NCBI RefSeq assembly: GCF_043641665.1
Contig: NC_092197.1
Location: 14,576,148 to 14,640,147 of the forward strand
DNA: 64,000 bases
Direction: 5' to 3'
From: Enoplosus armatus
Lineage: Eukaryota; Chordata; Actinopteri; Centrarchiformes; Enoplosidae
Shown here: piece by piece, positions 37,374-50,199 of the stretch
Layout: every line of letters begins with the position of its first letter
Numbering within the stretch: the first letter of the stretch is position 1
Notes under the pieces: generated by a model
What the model was told of the DNA's origin: nothing
Seen by the model: the letters and a program-made list of their open reading frames with translations, nothing else
Databases searched by the model: none
Made by a program: the position numbers and the translations under genes

Positions 37374-40300
37374 GTAAAACACGCACCGACACACTGCGAG
37401 GTTAATGACACCGCTCTTTGGTCCGTGGCCGGGCTTTAATTGGCACTGACAAGTGTGACCGCTTAAAGGTCCGTCTTGCTGGCTGCCTCTGGTGCCCCAG
37501 ACCGTCGGTCTCCTTTAGGCTGCCTGTAAGGCTCCCGACGCCGTTTAACCAAAAACTGAGGTCGCATAAAAATCAATTTGAGCAGAGAATGTTTACGACG
37601 GCTGTGTCCCCAAGTCTGACTGTGCGTTCCGAAGCGGTAAAAGCTGAAATACAAAAGGACCTTTGAACGGAACATGCGGATGAGCGGTGCTCTGAGGACC
37701 CGGCAGCGCCGTCAGACGCACAGTGCGCTGCGGAATCACTGTGTTGAGCCTGAACGCTGTCCAGCGTGTGAGGTGCTCATACTGTGGAGTTCACAGTGAC
37801 ATTTAGGCACTTTATGCTACTTGACAAATATGTTACAAAAAAAAAAAAAAATCTGACAGCAATTCCCATTTCCTTGACTTGGCTTTGTGGTAAGGCGAGT
37901 TTTAATGCACCTCATGTTTTTTTTTTAAAATATCTTATAATAATGATAACTTTTAGGGGTTTTGCTGCGAGATTTCTCTTCATTCCCGTCACGATTATTT
38001 TAGGTTTAGTCTAGTCTGGCTTTGTGTGTTTAAAGATGCGGGTTGAATCCTGTTAACACACCTCACGGCCAGTTCAGATGGCGGTCGTTCGCAGTATTGT
38101 TACTCACCTTATCAGATATTAAAAATGTCATTTGGCATCAGTCATAATTTGGCGCAATTATTTCCATATCCGTTACATTGGGTTGCAAACTGTTAACTAA
38201 TCAGTCTTCATCTCAACTGAACTTGTGCACCTGCATTTCCCTCTTACTGAATGCCACATATGGACATTTGCAACGTGGCTTAAAAATTAGACAATGGCAA
38301 AGAGTAGAATGTATGAAACAGTGTGTCAAATATTGTTCCCACGCTATTGTCCGCAGACTGAGCAGCATTTTAATAGCTCGAGATGAATGCCATTGTTTGG
38401 GGCTATTAGACAGAGCATTATCCGGGAAAGAGAAACATTCATCAACCTGCTTATTCTTCACATGGCAGATTTATTTGGTCAAAGGTGGTTCACAAAGTGT
38501 GACCATGTTACACTCAGGGGCCCTGGAGGGGGTTTGCAGGGCATCCTTCTGCAACATATCAAGCAGTTAAAGTTCATTTTGAATGTATAGGTTGACTCTT
38601 TGTATCGGTGTCTTGTGAATTAGATTACTGCACTAAGGGTTTGGGCATTTCTATTGATGCTTCGTGGGATGAAGTAATTCCTTACTTTCCACAAAAGAGT
38701 GAAAACATTTCACCAAAATCACTTAAAAGGAGTATTTTCCTTAAAGTCTATCCAAACCAATTTACTCATGAGGTTTATTGTAGTTAGCACCAATACCAAC
38801 ACCTGCAGTTTGAAGTATGTGAATTCCCATTTGGTTAAAATACAGCCTTGTTAAAGCCAGGCTTCAGGCTGTGAGAACTGTGAATCAATGGCAGACTGGA
38901 TCCTAAGTTTGTGTTTTGACTGCAGTGAATGAAGAGAGAGAAAGAAGTCCTCGAAAACATGTTTGATCTTCTCACATCATCGTAGAATTAGTCAGACATT
39001 TGTTTTCTTTGCTGTCGTCATTTCTCGAACCCATCCTTTTGTTTTGCTCTGCAGCAGCACATTATTAAAAACCCGTTTTATTTCCCTAAAAGTGCTCTCA
39101 GACTGAAAAACCACAGACTTCTACTTAACAAAACACATACAACAAAACTGTAAAACACCTAACCCCTTAAGAAGCTTTTGCCAGAGGCTGCCATTCAACA
39201 CAAATTTTAGACTCATTTGGCACATATTTGCATTGCAATGGATAATCATACATTGCATGCGTAATTGGAGAGGAGTGTGAAGCCCATAATTAAAATAACT
39301 GCTATTCTCTCATTGGGCTAATTTATTGTAATTGAAAAAGTAAGATTAAACATTTTATTGAGCTCGCTCTAGACATCTTTGAGAAATCATTGGGGCTTTG
39401 GCCACTTGCCCATCTCAATTTGTGTCTTAAAATGAGAGTAACACACTATCAGGCTCCATACTGATGTTGTGTAGCGTGATGTGTCCTCACATTACACAGC
39501 AAGTTCACCTTTCATTTGCATCTATATGCTAAGTTTGTACCCTGAATTAAAGGGGAAAACTGAACAGAAAAAAGTCCTTTCTTAATTATATTAACGTTTC
39601 TCTAGCAGTGAGGACAGTTATCTTGCAGTCCACCACTGATGGATGATACTGTACACACTGTGCCACCTTGATTAATTTCCTCTCTTGAAGCTAATCCATT
39701 CTTATTTAAATTGCTCACTTTTTGAGAACATCTCAATGCAGAGCCAGATGCCTCACATCTACTTCAGAGATTGTTATTGTGTTCGATTAACAATAATGTC
39801 TGACTAATGAGCATGATCTGGGGTGTGTGAGCCTACACTTCAGGGGGTTTAAAACCCATCACTTTGCTTTTTGTTGGTAATGGTGTTGATCAAATGAGGA
39901 TGGTGGATTTGGGTTAATTACAGTAAATGGCTCGAAAGAAGTGCGTGTTTGCCTGTGTGTCTGCATGTGTGTGTGAGAAGGCAGGCCGTGAAGCCCGGAG
40001 CCATTCAAGCTAACATGTAAATGTCACAATAAAACAATGAGGCGCAGACAGAAAAAAAGCACCAAAGAGGCAAATGTGTTGAGGGAATTTAGAAGTTTTA
40101 AACTTTAACCACTGGTTTCAGAACTAGGAGGTAAGATGTGGTTTCAGACTAGATTGTATTAGAGATCACTGAGGTCAAGTTGGCACTTAAACCCACCTGC
40201 AAGAGCGCTAAAAGTGTGCAATTGAAAATGAATACCCAGGTAGCCTTGTTGTCAGTTGTCATTTCAAGGCGAATTTTTATCAGTATTCCCCCTGCTGAAA

Positions 40301-40608
40301 ATCCTTTTAACTCTTCAACTTCAGTATCCTTGAAGTAATGTCACTACAAGACTTTTAAATCACATCACTCATTCGGTGGTGATGACTTTTAATAATAAGT
40401 TCTGTAGATCATTGTCATGGCTGAGCTCTAACTTGTTAGGTGGTTTGATCCTTAGAGAGAGCGCGAGAGAGTGAAAGAGGTAACATATCCCTTATGATCT
40501 AGTTCAGCGTCACTTATCTCTTCTTTATGGCCTAATTAGTTGTCTAATCGCCTCCTAAGGACATCTTTTATTATTCTCTGCAGAGCAGTGGAGATGGTAA
40601 GACTAGAG

Positions 40609-40610
<2 letters not shown>

Positions 40611-40646
<36 letters not shown>
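40611..40646. repeat. (GT)18 microsatellite in intron 1
   Basis: GT run visible directly. Confidence 0.96.
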
Positions 40647-40647
<1 letters not shown>

Positions 40648-42176
40648 GGGAGAGGTTGCAGAGCGAGTGCGTGTGTTCAGTTATTGAACTAGCTCTCGCT
40701 TCATATTTAGTTCTGCTTGCTCCACCTTCTCACTGCAGATGTCTATTCTTTTGTTGACATTGGGGCAGGGTTGATATGACGATCGGCTGTTTTACAACAT
40801 GGCTTATCATTGGACGTGACTGGAATCAACGTACTCAATCGCTGGTTTTATCTCGTTGGCAGCTCCAAACAGCGGCAAGAAGTAACGCTACAAATGTCTA
40901 ACTTCAGTGCCCAGAAATCTTGCAGGGTTAGGTCAGCATTGACATTCAGTCGTTTTTGCCAAGCTGGCTGGTCTGTGATGCTTTATGAAATCCAAAGGAA
41001 GAGAGAAGCAAAACATCTAATAATGTGGAGTCCAGCTTCCTCTGTGTTGAGCACTCGCGCACAATTTTAATTCGTCGGTTCCTGCGGGAAAAGATTTGAC
41101 ATATCCAATCCCAAAATTTCAATTGAGTTAAGTGTGAAATCCTCACCAGTTGTCATGAATGGAGCATTAGTTAGGCATTTCAGACAGTACTAGTAATTTG
41201 CATAGAAACTTTAGTGCCGGTTTTATGGGAAAATAATAATATCGCACTTGTGGGAAAATGTTTGCATGCAAAATGTTTTGAATTTGCATATGAGAGGGTT
41301 TTTTTTTGGGATTGTTGGGTGCCTTTCTTGTGAGTGTGATTACATTTTATCCCAGGATTTGTCAGCTTAGTGGGCCAAGTTAGGAAGACAGCCGCTAACT
41401 ACAGTTTAAATCAGGAAAAGAGTGCATGAACCCAACTCAACCTGATATGCCATTAGAGGAACTCAGAAGTGATAGCAAGCAGAATGCAGCTAATAATCTG
41501 AATGGAGAAGTTGCTGATCAGAGTTAGATTAGATTGCATGTGTCAGTTGGGTTCACTGTGGGCAAATCTATACAGCTTATATGGAAGCAATGGAGCAGCC
41601 GTTCTCTATAATGATTGGCTTGAATTTTTATTGTAGCACTCACCATATTTTTATCCTTGTAAAATGCACAGTTAAGGTATATAGTGATATGAAGCATGCA
41701 ACAAAGGTTTAAAAAAAGGACTAAAACAGTGAATTTGCCAATGAACATCTTGTGAGGCCAGGTGGTTAAGTATCCTGTAGAGATTCTGAAAGGGAGATTT
41801 CTAAGACCAGCTAGCATATAAAAGATACTACTTTGCTTCCATTAGTGGTATGCTCAAATGTCTAGCTCGTAATCCGCTCCCCTTTCATGGAGACAAAAAG
41901 CTTGACAATGGATCACTCAGTTGGACTTTCTCTTTTATTGTTTGAGTACACACTGTGTTAGACACAGAACCAGCCAGACGTTATCATAGATGAGATAAAG
42001 AAAGCTGAACTCCGACCTGACAACTTTGAGTCGCGTTTATGACAGTGCATGTCATGTTGTGGCAAATTCAGATGAGTTTTGAAGCTCTTCCCTAAAAGGA
42101 GATGTGCAATTTGTTCATTGATGTGATGTACTCTATTCAGTGTCTGTGAAAATGCTGTTGAGGAATCTTTCACTTT

Positions 42177-42275
42177 ATGTACATCATCCAGTTACTGAAA
42201 CATACTTTGGCCCAATTGGCTGAACAGCCATATCATCATGTGAAGTTTTACCTTTATCCCGAACTGTTCATTCGG
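42177..42275 (+). pseudogene. Coding-like fragment upstream of the unrecognised ORF
   Basis: A 33-codon open stretch starting at ATG 42177 (MYIIQLLKHTLAQLAEQPYH and on to an ELFIR end) closes with TGA at 42276 and is in a different phase from the 42310-42591 frame. Composition looks protein-like and free of repeats. The TGA overlaps a possible donor cg|gtgaga at 42275, but the next frame begins only about 40 bases later, too close for a normal intron, so a frameshifted pseudogene is as likely as an exon. No family recognised. Confidence 0.3.
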
Positions 42276-42309
42276 TGAGATGTACTTTTGACAAGAACGT
42301 TTGTGACTT

Positions 42310-42591
42310 TTGTTGGAGAAGTATTTGGACACACTGATAGGGAAGATAAGACAGAACTCACAAGACTACACTGTCACCAGTGCTGCACAAGAGGAGTTGG
42401 AAACATGTTTTGAGGAGTGCAGTGGTCAGGTAATTGCACTTGACAGCTTTCAACTGCGAGGCAGAGAAAGGAGGATTTTAATGGCTCAGTTTGAGCTGAG
42501 AGCACAGTTGGAGGATAGAGTTCAGCGGCAGTTTTTGGTCAACAAGATGCAGAAAAGTGCAGTTCCACTACGGCGTGTGAATAGACAGTAG
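42310..42591 (+). CDS. Unrecognised coding-like reading frame within intron 1
   Basis: About 93 codons are open to a TAG at 42589-42591 with no in-frame ATG at the start; the frame is closed by TGA at 42304, so if genuine it is an internal or last exon, perhaps beginning after the ag at 42317-42318. The product is charged and predicted helical (ETCFEECSGQVIALDSFQLR, then GRERRILMAQFELRAQLEDR, then VQRQFLVNKMQKSAVPLRRV, ending NRQ), rich in Arg, Gln, Glu and Leu, with no low-complexity run. It resembles no family I can name and no transposase or reverse transcriptase motif is visible. Options: 3' end of a retrocopy (no poly-A tail seen), an exon of a nested gene, or chance. It lies about 500 bases before epha5 exon 2 but shares no frame with the receptor. 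Confidence 0.4.
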   Translation: MLEKYLDTLIGKIRQNSQDYTVTSAAQEELETCFEECSGQVIALDSFQLRGRERRILMAQFELRAQLEDRVQRQFLVNKMQKSAVPLRRVNRQ

Positions 42592-43099
42592 CCACTGTTC
42601 TTAGCACAACACTCCAGGCCATGCCAAGTCTTATGCCTACTCTGACTCATGAAGTGAAGTGATGACTACTATGCACAAAGAATCTTTTGAAATTCTCACA
42701 CGTCTTCATTTTAAACCAGTTTAGATGAGTATACAAATGGAAAGTGCCCCTTATTCTGTCAGCCTATGAGAGAAATACATGTGAATTTACAACATCTCAA
42801 CAGATTTAAAGTTCTTTTTTAATCCTCAGTTTGTGATTAAGATTGTGTCAATTCTCAACCTGACCTTCATCAGCTGAATACCTATAGCGATTACAAATGG
42901 TTTTGTCTTTGCACATTAGTAAATGAAGCACCACTTGACCACAACAGATCATGAATGCACATCTACATGGAGACCACACAATGAGAGTGTTGGATGCTTG
43001 GTTACTGAATGTGGAGGTCAAAATCTCAGCTGTGTCCTTTTTGGATAGGTTGGTTGTTTGTCTATACTTAAGACTCTCTGTGTTTTTAATCTTTAACAG

Positions 43100-43164
43100 T
43101 GAACCTGCTGGATTCTCGCTCTGTGATGGGAGACCCCGGATGGGTGGCCTATCCTAAGAATGGG
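43100..43164 (+). CDS. epha5: epha5 coding exon 2: start of ephrin-binding domain
   Basis: A 65-base exon, the standard length of Eph exon 2, between acceptor ttttaatctttaacag and donor ggg|gtgagt. It completes Val34 and encodes residues 34-55, VNLLDSRSVMGDPGWVAYPK then NG, the first strands of the ephrin-binding jellyroll. VNLLDSR and the YPKNG end followed by WEE from exon 3 are closest to EphA5 among the EphA receptors I know (EphA4 and EphA7 differ here). It ends in phase 0, which joins exactly to TGG in exon 3. Confidence 0.9.
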
Positions 43165-44369
43165 GTGAGTATGAGCATTGCTAAGACTTTTCAAGTATTG
43201 ATTAATTTTTCAGAAATAGGAATGAAATTTGACAGATACTGTACAGTATATGTAGTTTAGGTAGTAAACTCACTTTCTGTGTATGATGAAAGACACCTGT
43301 AACCTTATTTTACACTGAAGCACAGGCTCTCCATTTGTTTAATCAAGGTTAAAGGTCATTACATTTCAAAGAACTCTCAGTTCATTATCAGGGTAAATTG
43401 AATTCATGAATAAGATATTGAAAGTCACCATGGAATATATTATTCTCAAGCCAGGAATTGAGTTTCCATTTCCAAGTATTCCCAGGGTGTAGGCTAATTA
43501 GAGAATGACTTGCTGGAGTTGGAAAATAGTTATTTCATGGTATTTTATATAGTGTATTTTAATGAAAAATAAATGGTGTTTAAAAAATTGTAATAATGTA
43601 TTCTGGAGTTTCAACATGACCTCGACTCATGAGACAGTAGTTCACAGCCGAATCTGCCACCTTTCCTGGGAAACATTTAATTCGCCACCCTCCTGGGGGT
43701 TGATAGTGCTGTGGTTGGTTTAAACAGGAATTCATTTGTGCACCCATTTGATCCACATGGAAAATCTCTCATATAGTCACAACTCCTGTTCGCAAATATG
43801 CAGCAATACACGCCGGACCAATAGTGCTGACCATGGCGTTTTATCAGCTCTGGGTATTCAAATCACGGCCCACTCTGTGGCTGTATGTAGATGGGAGAGA
43901 TAGTGCTGACAAAAGCAGCCGTATGCGCAATCATATTAATGAAGATGTGATTATGGTGTGTGGTTTCCACAATGCAACTGAATAAATAACTGCATTCAGG
44001 CGGAGACAGAGGGAGAGAAAATAAAGGACGTGACAAGAGAACGTAAGGATCTCATAATGACCTGATCCTCTTATTAGCTGTTGTGTTTTTATTCAGCTAC
44101 AGTTTAAGGTGATTTAAAATGTCTGACAATGAAGTGACAAACATGTCTGACAAAAAATGTATTCGCTGTTTATGTATTCCTGGCATTTTAAATAACAGGC
44201 GTTATCATTGCTGGCCATTATAATTCTTATCGTGTTCAGTATTTGTACGACAGAACCTAATCTGCAGCATACTCTCGCACATTCTCCATGCACACAAACA
44301 CATTTACTCTTGGCAGCAGTGCTCTTTCATAGCTAAATAAGATGTTGAGGAGGCACGGAAGTTTTTTTG

Positions 44370-44630
44370 TTTTTTTTTGTCTCATGTTCCAGATGGTTTG
44401 TTTCATCTCTCATTTTCTCCTCCTCCACCCCCCTCCATCCCCATCATCGTCTCTCCTCTCATTCTTCACTACTGGTTCAGGTTTCATACCTGGCCCTCCC
44501 ATCCTTCCTTGTCCCTGAACATTCATTTAACTCCTTATCCCCATTTTCTTCTTATTCTTCTCATCTGCTTGTCTTTTTATCCCACCATCTTGCTGCTTCC
44601 CTCTTCCAAAGCTTCAATGTGCTTTGAAAG
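44370..44630. repeat. Pyrimidine-rich tract in intron 2
   Basis: About 260 C/T-rich bases; open in two overlapping + frames as an artefact. Confidence 0.7.
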
Positions 44631-46699
44631 TTCTTGAAACATTCATTTAAGCAAAAAGGAGATGGAGGAAAATAAGGGCTTTAAAAAGTGTTAGAATTTT
44701 GATGGATGACCTTGAAATGTTATGACACGTTTCCATGAACAGCATGACACTGACACCGTAACTTGAAAGTGAAGACTGTAGATTGCAAAATGGGAATATT
44801 TTGGTTTAAGAGCTTAAGTTGTCACTGAAAACCCTTCTCTCCTCATCTATGATGAGCTCCTTGAACTTTAGTGTTTAGAGTTGGGTCTTCTTCTCTTCTT
44901 AATACACAGACTCCTTTATTCACAAGCACAATATGAACTGAAATTATAAAGGCCTTAAGAAATGCCCTTTTTGAAATCTAATTTGGAAGTCTGTCTTGAA
45001 GGTAGCAGGGGGCCAAAGTAAATTTTTTCTTTGAGGTCCCCTAGCATGTTAAACTGGCGATGTGGAAAGAGGTGTGGTGTAAGACAGAGGTGGAGAGCCA
45101 GACAGAAACTGACTGAGTGTGAGAGAACTTGAAAGGAGCCAGGCTTCCTGTGACCTCGAGAATACAAGTCCTCTTGGGAAGTCAGGAAGGCACTGATAAA
45201 CTGGAGAAAGAGACAAGAGTCTCTAATATGTCATCTAATACCTCCATTACTTCCTGTTCCCATTGCATTCGGAGTGCTTGTTCATAGATTGGGTGGGCTG
45301 CTGATCATATGCTATTTGGGTGATGCTTTTATCTGCTACACCTTCAAGCATCTTGAAGGGACAGGAATGAAGTAAGAAAAGTCAGGAAGGAAGATGCCAT
45401 CAAAGGAATGGATCCCACAATATGGATTATTTTGCTGTCTCCATTACCATCAGTCTGGCAAATCCAAGAACCATCTTACTTGGTCCTTTTCCGAACTTTA
45501 AAAGGCATTGTCCAGACACACCGAGCCAACCTCAAAGAACGTACCACTGACAAAAGCTGACTGATGAAACTCTTTTGTGTCGCCTTACGTCACCTCAGTT
45601 CTTCTGTTAAAACTTTGATCAGAAGAAAACACAAAGACTGTAGCCGATGGCTAGCTGACGGCTGACATGCACCACGCTCTGAGCCTGCATGAGAAGAAAA
45701 AGCCAGAAAACCTAAAGATTCAGCACAAAGACGAACAAGACAAACTAGCCCACCATTTTCCCACCTGTGAAACTGTTAGATTGAGCTTGAGATGTGCTCA
45801 GAATACAAACTGAGAATATGTCTCATTGTGATTACCATGTAATTGGGATTATTTTCTTTAAATGAAATCCCAGTACTGTAGTGGTCGACATTCTTTAAAA
45901 AAAACATGTTTTCATAAGAGTTGGGTTTTGATTGATACTATTTTATAGATATTTGTCCATGGTAATTATGACAAACTGCTGGATTTGGCGTAGTGTGTTA
46001 TGTGTATGTTGTTTTATGACTTGATAAAAGTCATGTCTGACAGATATTAGACTGACGATCCCTAATGATACAGTTGGCAGCTCTGTGCTTAAAGCTGCTT
46101 AAGCTAATATCACTGTTAGCTTCACAGACTGACAGGACATGCTACTTCACCCCTCTGAAAACTGGAGATCCTGATTAAGAGCTTTTCAGATGATAAGCTC
46201 AAACAATGATATCAACTGGGAGATTCTGACAGCTCTTTCTACCAGCTGTCCGTCTTTCACACTCAACTACTACTGAGCTAAATGTTACCAAGCTAAAATT
46301 GACCTGAGGTGATCAGCTAATGATTTAGCCCTACATTGCCCACAGTGAAAAATAAGGTGAAACCGTGCTAAATTGGTTTAATCACTGATTGGTTCGGGTA
46401 TACAACCATTCAGAGAGCTCTCTTTCATTGACTGCCTCTCCTGATTCAGCACGCTCAATTGACCAAAGATAAGGGAAAGCTAGCATCAAAAGTACTGAAC
46501 ACACTGCAAAAACTCTGGGAAATTATCAGGCACAGATACACAGTGACAGAGAACAGTTGGCATGGTGTGTCAGGGTCCTAAACTGTCTGTCCCTAATGAG
46601 GAAGGGGACGGCTGTTTGAGGAGTGTTTGCTTAGAGATTTGTTGTGCCACAGCTCATGCTATTTAGCAGAGTCTCTTTTTTATTTCCCCATAGCACATT

Positions 46700-47100
46700 A
46701 CAGTACCATGAAGGATGGAAGACGAGGTGGGGTAAAAAGGACAGAGGAGAGGAGAAAGAAAAGAGAATGGCGGAGATTAGTTAGGAAAGGTGTGACAGGA
46801 GGGAGAGAAGGAGGAAAGAAGCAGAAATTGGGGACAAGGAAGAAGACAGGAAGTCAGAAGCTGCAAGTGATGGAGGGTAAGATGGAGTAGGGAGGGGAGC
46901 GGTCGAACAGTGTTTCTGGGTTAGACTTCAGATTGGATAATTAAAGGAAGAATAGAGGACACAAAGGGAAAATGATGATAGACATGGATGAAATGAAAAG
47001 GCAGAGGAATGAGGCACGAGAGGAGGGAGGTTAGAGAATGAAATGGAGGAAGAAATGGGGAAAAACGGAGGGGGGATTCTTGTATGGTTAAGAAGTGGGG
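46700..47100. repeat. Purine-rich tract in intron 2
   Basis: About 400 bases of mostly A and G on the + strand (agaggagaggagaaagaaaa and similar), not a regular tandem repeat. Confidence 0.75.
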
Positions 47101-47449
47101 ACAGTGCCATTACAGTGTCGTGACGGTCAGCAGTAATGGGTAGTAATAATAAGTTGGAGACAGCTTTATAGACTTAGAGCCAGGAGGGCACTCAATACAG
47201 CCACAGGGGGTCTGCTGACGGATGTGACACGCGGACACGCACTCCCACAGACATAATAGTCAACAAAACAAACGCACACACTAATGAGAAGCTAGAAGGA
47301 TGCCAATAGGGACAGTTCAGTGTAGGGAGCAAAGTGGGAAAGGGCAGGAAGTGGAGAAGAGACCATGGAGGGGTGAAAGAGAGGTTAGGGCTGTGCGAGA
47401 AGGTCTGAAAGGACTGAAATTAAGAACCTCTGATTATTGGAACCATTTA

Positions 47450-47935
47450 CCCCCATTGGGACCAAAAACTGTGTTGGCTTTTTAATTGTTCACATTAAAG
47501 TGTCAATTCACACCAAAGAAATCTTACTGCTAGCGGTATTCAGCCATGCAGATAGTTTTGGTTTCATGTGTCAAGGTGTTGGGAGATATTTTCCTCTGAA
47601 ACATCTGCTGCCCCCCTAAAATAATGGGACTTTTGTTCATGTTGCTCAAAGCTTTGAAAAAACATATCAGAAACATTCCTTTTAAGAAACTATGTCCTGC
47701 TCACTCAAGATAATTCACATTCTTTGCTTCTATAAATGCTGTCCACGGCAAAGTGTGCATTATTCTGAGTAACTTGGGATAGTGTTTAAAGGAAAGAAAC
47801 ATCAGAAATCTCAAACAGATATCTGAAAACTTTAATGGGTAAATCCAATAGAATCTGTATGGCTAGATATCACTAGGGGTAAGTGGGAAAATGCCTTTTT
47901 CTTGGAATTTGGGTGAACTGACCCTTTTTAAGAAT
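47450..47935 (+). mobile_element. Dispersed teleost repeat ending in TTGGGTGAACTGACCC
   Basis: Contains tcacaccaaagaaatcttactg, ctaaaataatgggacttttg, gttgctcaaagctttgaaaaaa, actcaagataattcac and terminal tttgggtgaactgacccttttta. These occur in this order in a widespread fish nonautonomous element. No coding content; boundaries approximate. Confidence 0.55.
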
Positions 47936-48494
47936 AGGTTGTGTGAATTGTATTACAGTGAGAAAGGTGCACTGAAGATTTCAATATCACGTTTTTTAAA
48001 ACCAATGGATGGTGAAGTGCGTTACAGAATCATCATTGAGAGACAAGCAAGGAAAGCAGAAATGGATCTACTGTAAAATGTAATGTAGAAACAGTTGTTA
48101 GGTTTTAAAAGGTACACTATTGGTGAAGGCTTTTGTTTCTACAGTGCCTCACAAAAGCATGGGTGGTCCTGACCCCGCAGTGTTGGTATGTTTATCTCTG
48201 CACCAAGCTTTGTCTTTGACCTCGGAGGCCCCTGCCCACCTAATACCATGTTTAATCGTCTTTTAAAAATCCCATGGAATAGGCACTTGAACTTCCTTGA
48301 AAGCACCCCCTCCTGGAAAACTATGTCATCACAGTCCCTCCTTTCTGCCTGTCCCTTCCAAGTCATCTCCATTAATAATAGCCCTTAGTTTTATGCTTAA
48401 GATGTCTGATTTCTAGCCCCAATGTCCTGCTTTTAAAGGAAATACATCACGACAAGGAAGTAAGGAAATCATGTCATGGAACTTTTAAAGTAAA

Positions 48495-48710
48495 TGTTAA
48501 TAGTAAATGGTCTTCACTTTTATAGCGCTCTTCAATCTTAAAGGTTCCCAAAGCGCTTTACAGATCAGGTCTCATTCACACATTCACACCCCGATGGCGA
48601 ACGAGCTGCCATGCAAGGTGCTGGCCTCCATCAGGAGCAACTTAGGGTTCAGTGTCTTGCTCAAGGACACGTTGACAAGACGGGGGAGCTGGGGAAACTC
48701 ACTGGTGAAA
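48495..48710 (+). mobile_element. Dispersed teleost 'ATAGCGC...AAAGCGCTTTACA' repeat
   Basis: taaatggtcttcacttttatagcgc, cccaaagcgctttacag, tcattcacacattcacacc, ctgccatgcaaggtgctggc, aggagcaacttagggttc, agtgtcttgctcaaggacac and gggggagctgggg form the well-known chain of this family. The 16-kb copy (15985-16165) is a decayed relative in the same orientation. Confidence 0.8.
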
Positions 48711-49018
48711 CTGGTGTGGAGCTAACTTTAATGCAAGTGTGTGTTTCTTTGCTCATTTTATAGGATATTTATTTGCAAATGGCTCATGTTAAACCATTGT
48801 TTGATGACTCAGTTTAAAGATGTAGCTTAGTGTTAAGTGTCATGTCCCATTTACATTTGTAATCAAAGACTGTTAATCCAGTAGAGTTGCAGAGTGGGAG
48901 GACTTCCAGTGGCAACAATGGCAACCACGCTTTATACACAGATACTGAACCCATTTGGTTCCAGGCAAAACTAGAAAAGGTCGTCTGTTAAACTCCCTGC
49001 TGGGCTACCAATAATGAT

Positions 49019-49019
49019 T

Positions 49020-49050
<31 letters not shown>
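49019..49050. repeat. (GT)16 microsatellite in intron 2
   Basis: GT run visible directly. Confidence 0.96.
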
Positions 49051-49052
<2 letters not shown>

Positions 49053-49164
49053 AGCTGTGTAAAGCTCAGAACAGGCTGGTGGATCTGTGTGATCTAACCA
49101 GTAAGAGGCTTAATGTCTGCTCTGGGACTGACTGGGCTGGAGTCTGGGAGATGGGGACTCTCAC

Positions 49165-49385
49165 AAGTACACACAGATCTGTCTGTGCATCTACAGTATA
49201 CTTGTGAGGACACTTGTTAACATAATGCATTTACTGTAACACCAACCTTAGCCTGAGCTATGTCTAACCTTGACTGTGTCAACCCTCTAACAGCCCTTTG
49301 AATGATTGAAGTTGGTTAATATGTCCTCACTTTCCAAAAATGTCCTCATAGTCAGTTCTAAAGCTCAAATTGGTCCTCTCATTAC
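49165..49385 (+). mobile_element. Dispersed CCTAACC-type teleost repeat, copy 1
   Basis: cttgtgaggacacttgt, aacaccaaccttagcctgagc, gtcaaccctctaacagccc, aatatgtcctcac and aaaatgtcctcata follow the order of a family built on CTAACC phrases flanked by GTCCTCAC ends. A second copy is at 58535-58765. Confidence 0.55.
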
Positions 49386-50034
49386 ACAAAAGGTTCAGAA
49401 ACTGAATGATAGTAACCAGAAGACAAAAGGGGAAGACTAAAGCAGGGAGGAATGGGGAAAAAAGACAGATGGAGAACAAGACAGAGAGAGGAGAGAGAAA
49501 AGACAAAGACAGAAGGTTGTACACAACGGTTACAGCAAAGATTGATTAATATGGGCTATTAAGCTATAACACCAGATCATAGTCTGGTCCCTCTGGCCAT
49601 ATTACGGTGACATGATGAAGTGCCTGTATTAGCCATGGGAGAGTGCTAGTGATGCAGATAATAGCCACGTCCCAGGAGACCTGCAGAGGGAATTAATGCC
49701 GCTGTCTGACACACACAGGCATGGATGCAGACGCTCACACACACACACACACAAGCGTGAACACTGACAGAATCATTTACATATATGCACACACAGGCAG
49801 GGATGGATACACACACACACACACACACATTTTATAAAGGTATGGCTATAGAGTACACACAGATGGACACACTTTTAAGTGCACGTTAATTATTTTTTCC
49901 ACTGACTAGAACTCCACCCCTCATTCAGGGTAAATGCATATATACCCTATAACACTATCTCACTCTTTTCTGTCTGTTGCAGTAGGAGGAAATGAGGTGG
50001 AAGGGATGAGGATTATTCTGCTATCTATACCTAG

Positions 50035-50035
<1 letters not shown>

Positions 50036-50076
<41 letters not shown>
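50036..50076. repeat. (CA)20 microsatellite in intron 2
   Basis: CA run visible directly. Confidence 0.96.
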
Positions 50077-50078
<2 letters not shown>

Positions 50079-50199
50079 ACCCACCCTCTGTATAATTTCC
50101 TTGCCACTGTTAAGCCTTTCAAAAAGCCATTGCTTTAGCTCTTTCTTGCTACATTTTCATGATACTCAATTCTCTGTACATCTGGGTATCATTTGAAAT

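Larger units (their letters stand above)
36990..37775 (+). promoter_or_regulatory. epha5: CpG island and promoter region of epha5
   Basis: CpG density jumps here against a CpG-poor background: ggcgcgctgcccgcc, cggagcgcac, gcggacgcgcaacg, gcagcgccgtcagacgcac and many more across exon 1 and early intron 1. An inverted CCAAT box (tgattgga, 37026-37033) lies about 25 bases before a GC box (ctccgcccacccccc, near 37050-37064). No TATA box is evident, as expected for a CpG-island promoter. Transcription probably starts between about 37070 and 37200; the exact site cannot be read from sequence. Confidence 0.75.
37374..43099 (+). other. epha5: epha5 intron 1
   Basis: GT-AG intron of 5,726 bases in phase 1, from gtaaaac to ctttaacag. 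The first 400 bases belong to the CpG island. The rest is AT-rich with an A run near 37837, a (GT)n tract at 40611-40646, several homeodomain-like TAATT clusters around 39.2-39.35 kb that could be enhancer sequence, and an unrecognised coding-like frame at 42177-42591. No alternative first exon is evident. Confidence 0.8.

Noticed and set aside
48135..48165. Tc1-like transposon end (cagtgcctcacaaaagcatg)
   Set aside because: Only about 15 bases resemble the consensus and no mirrored end was found.
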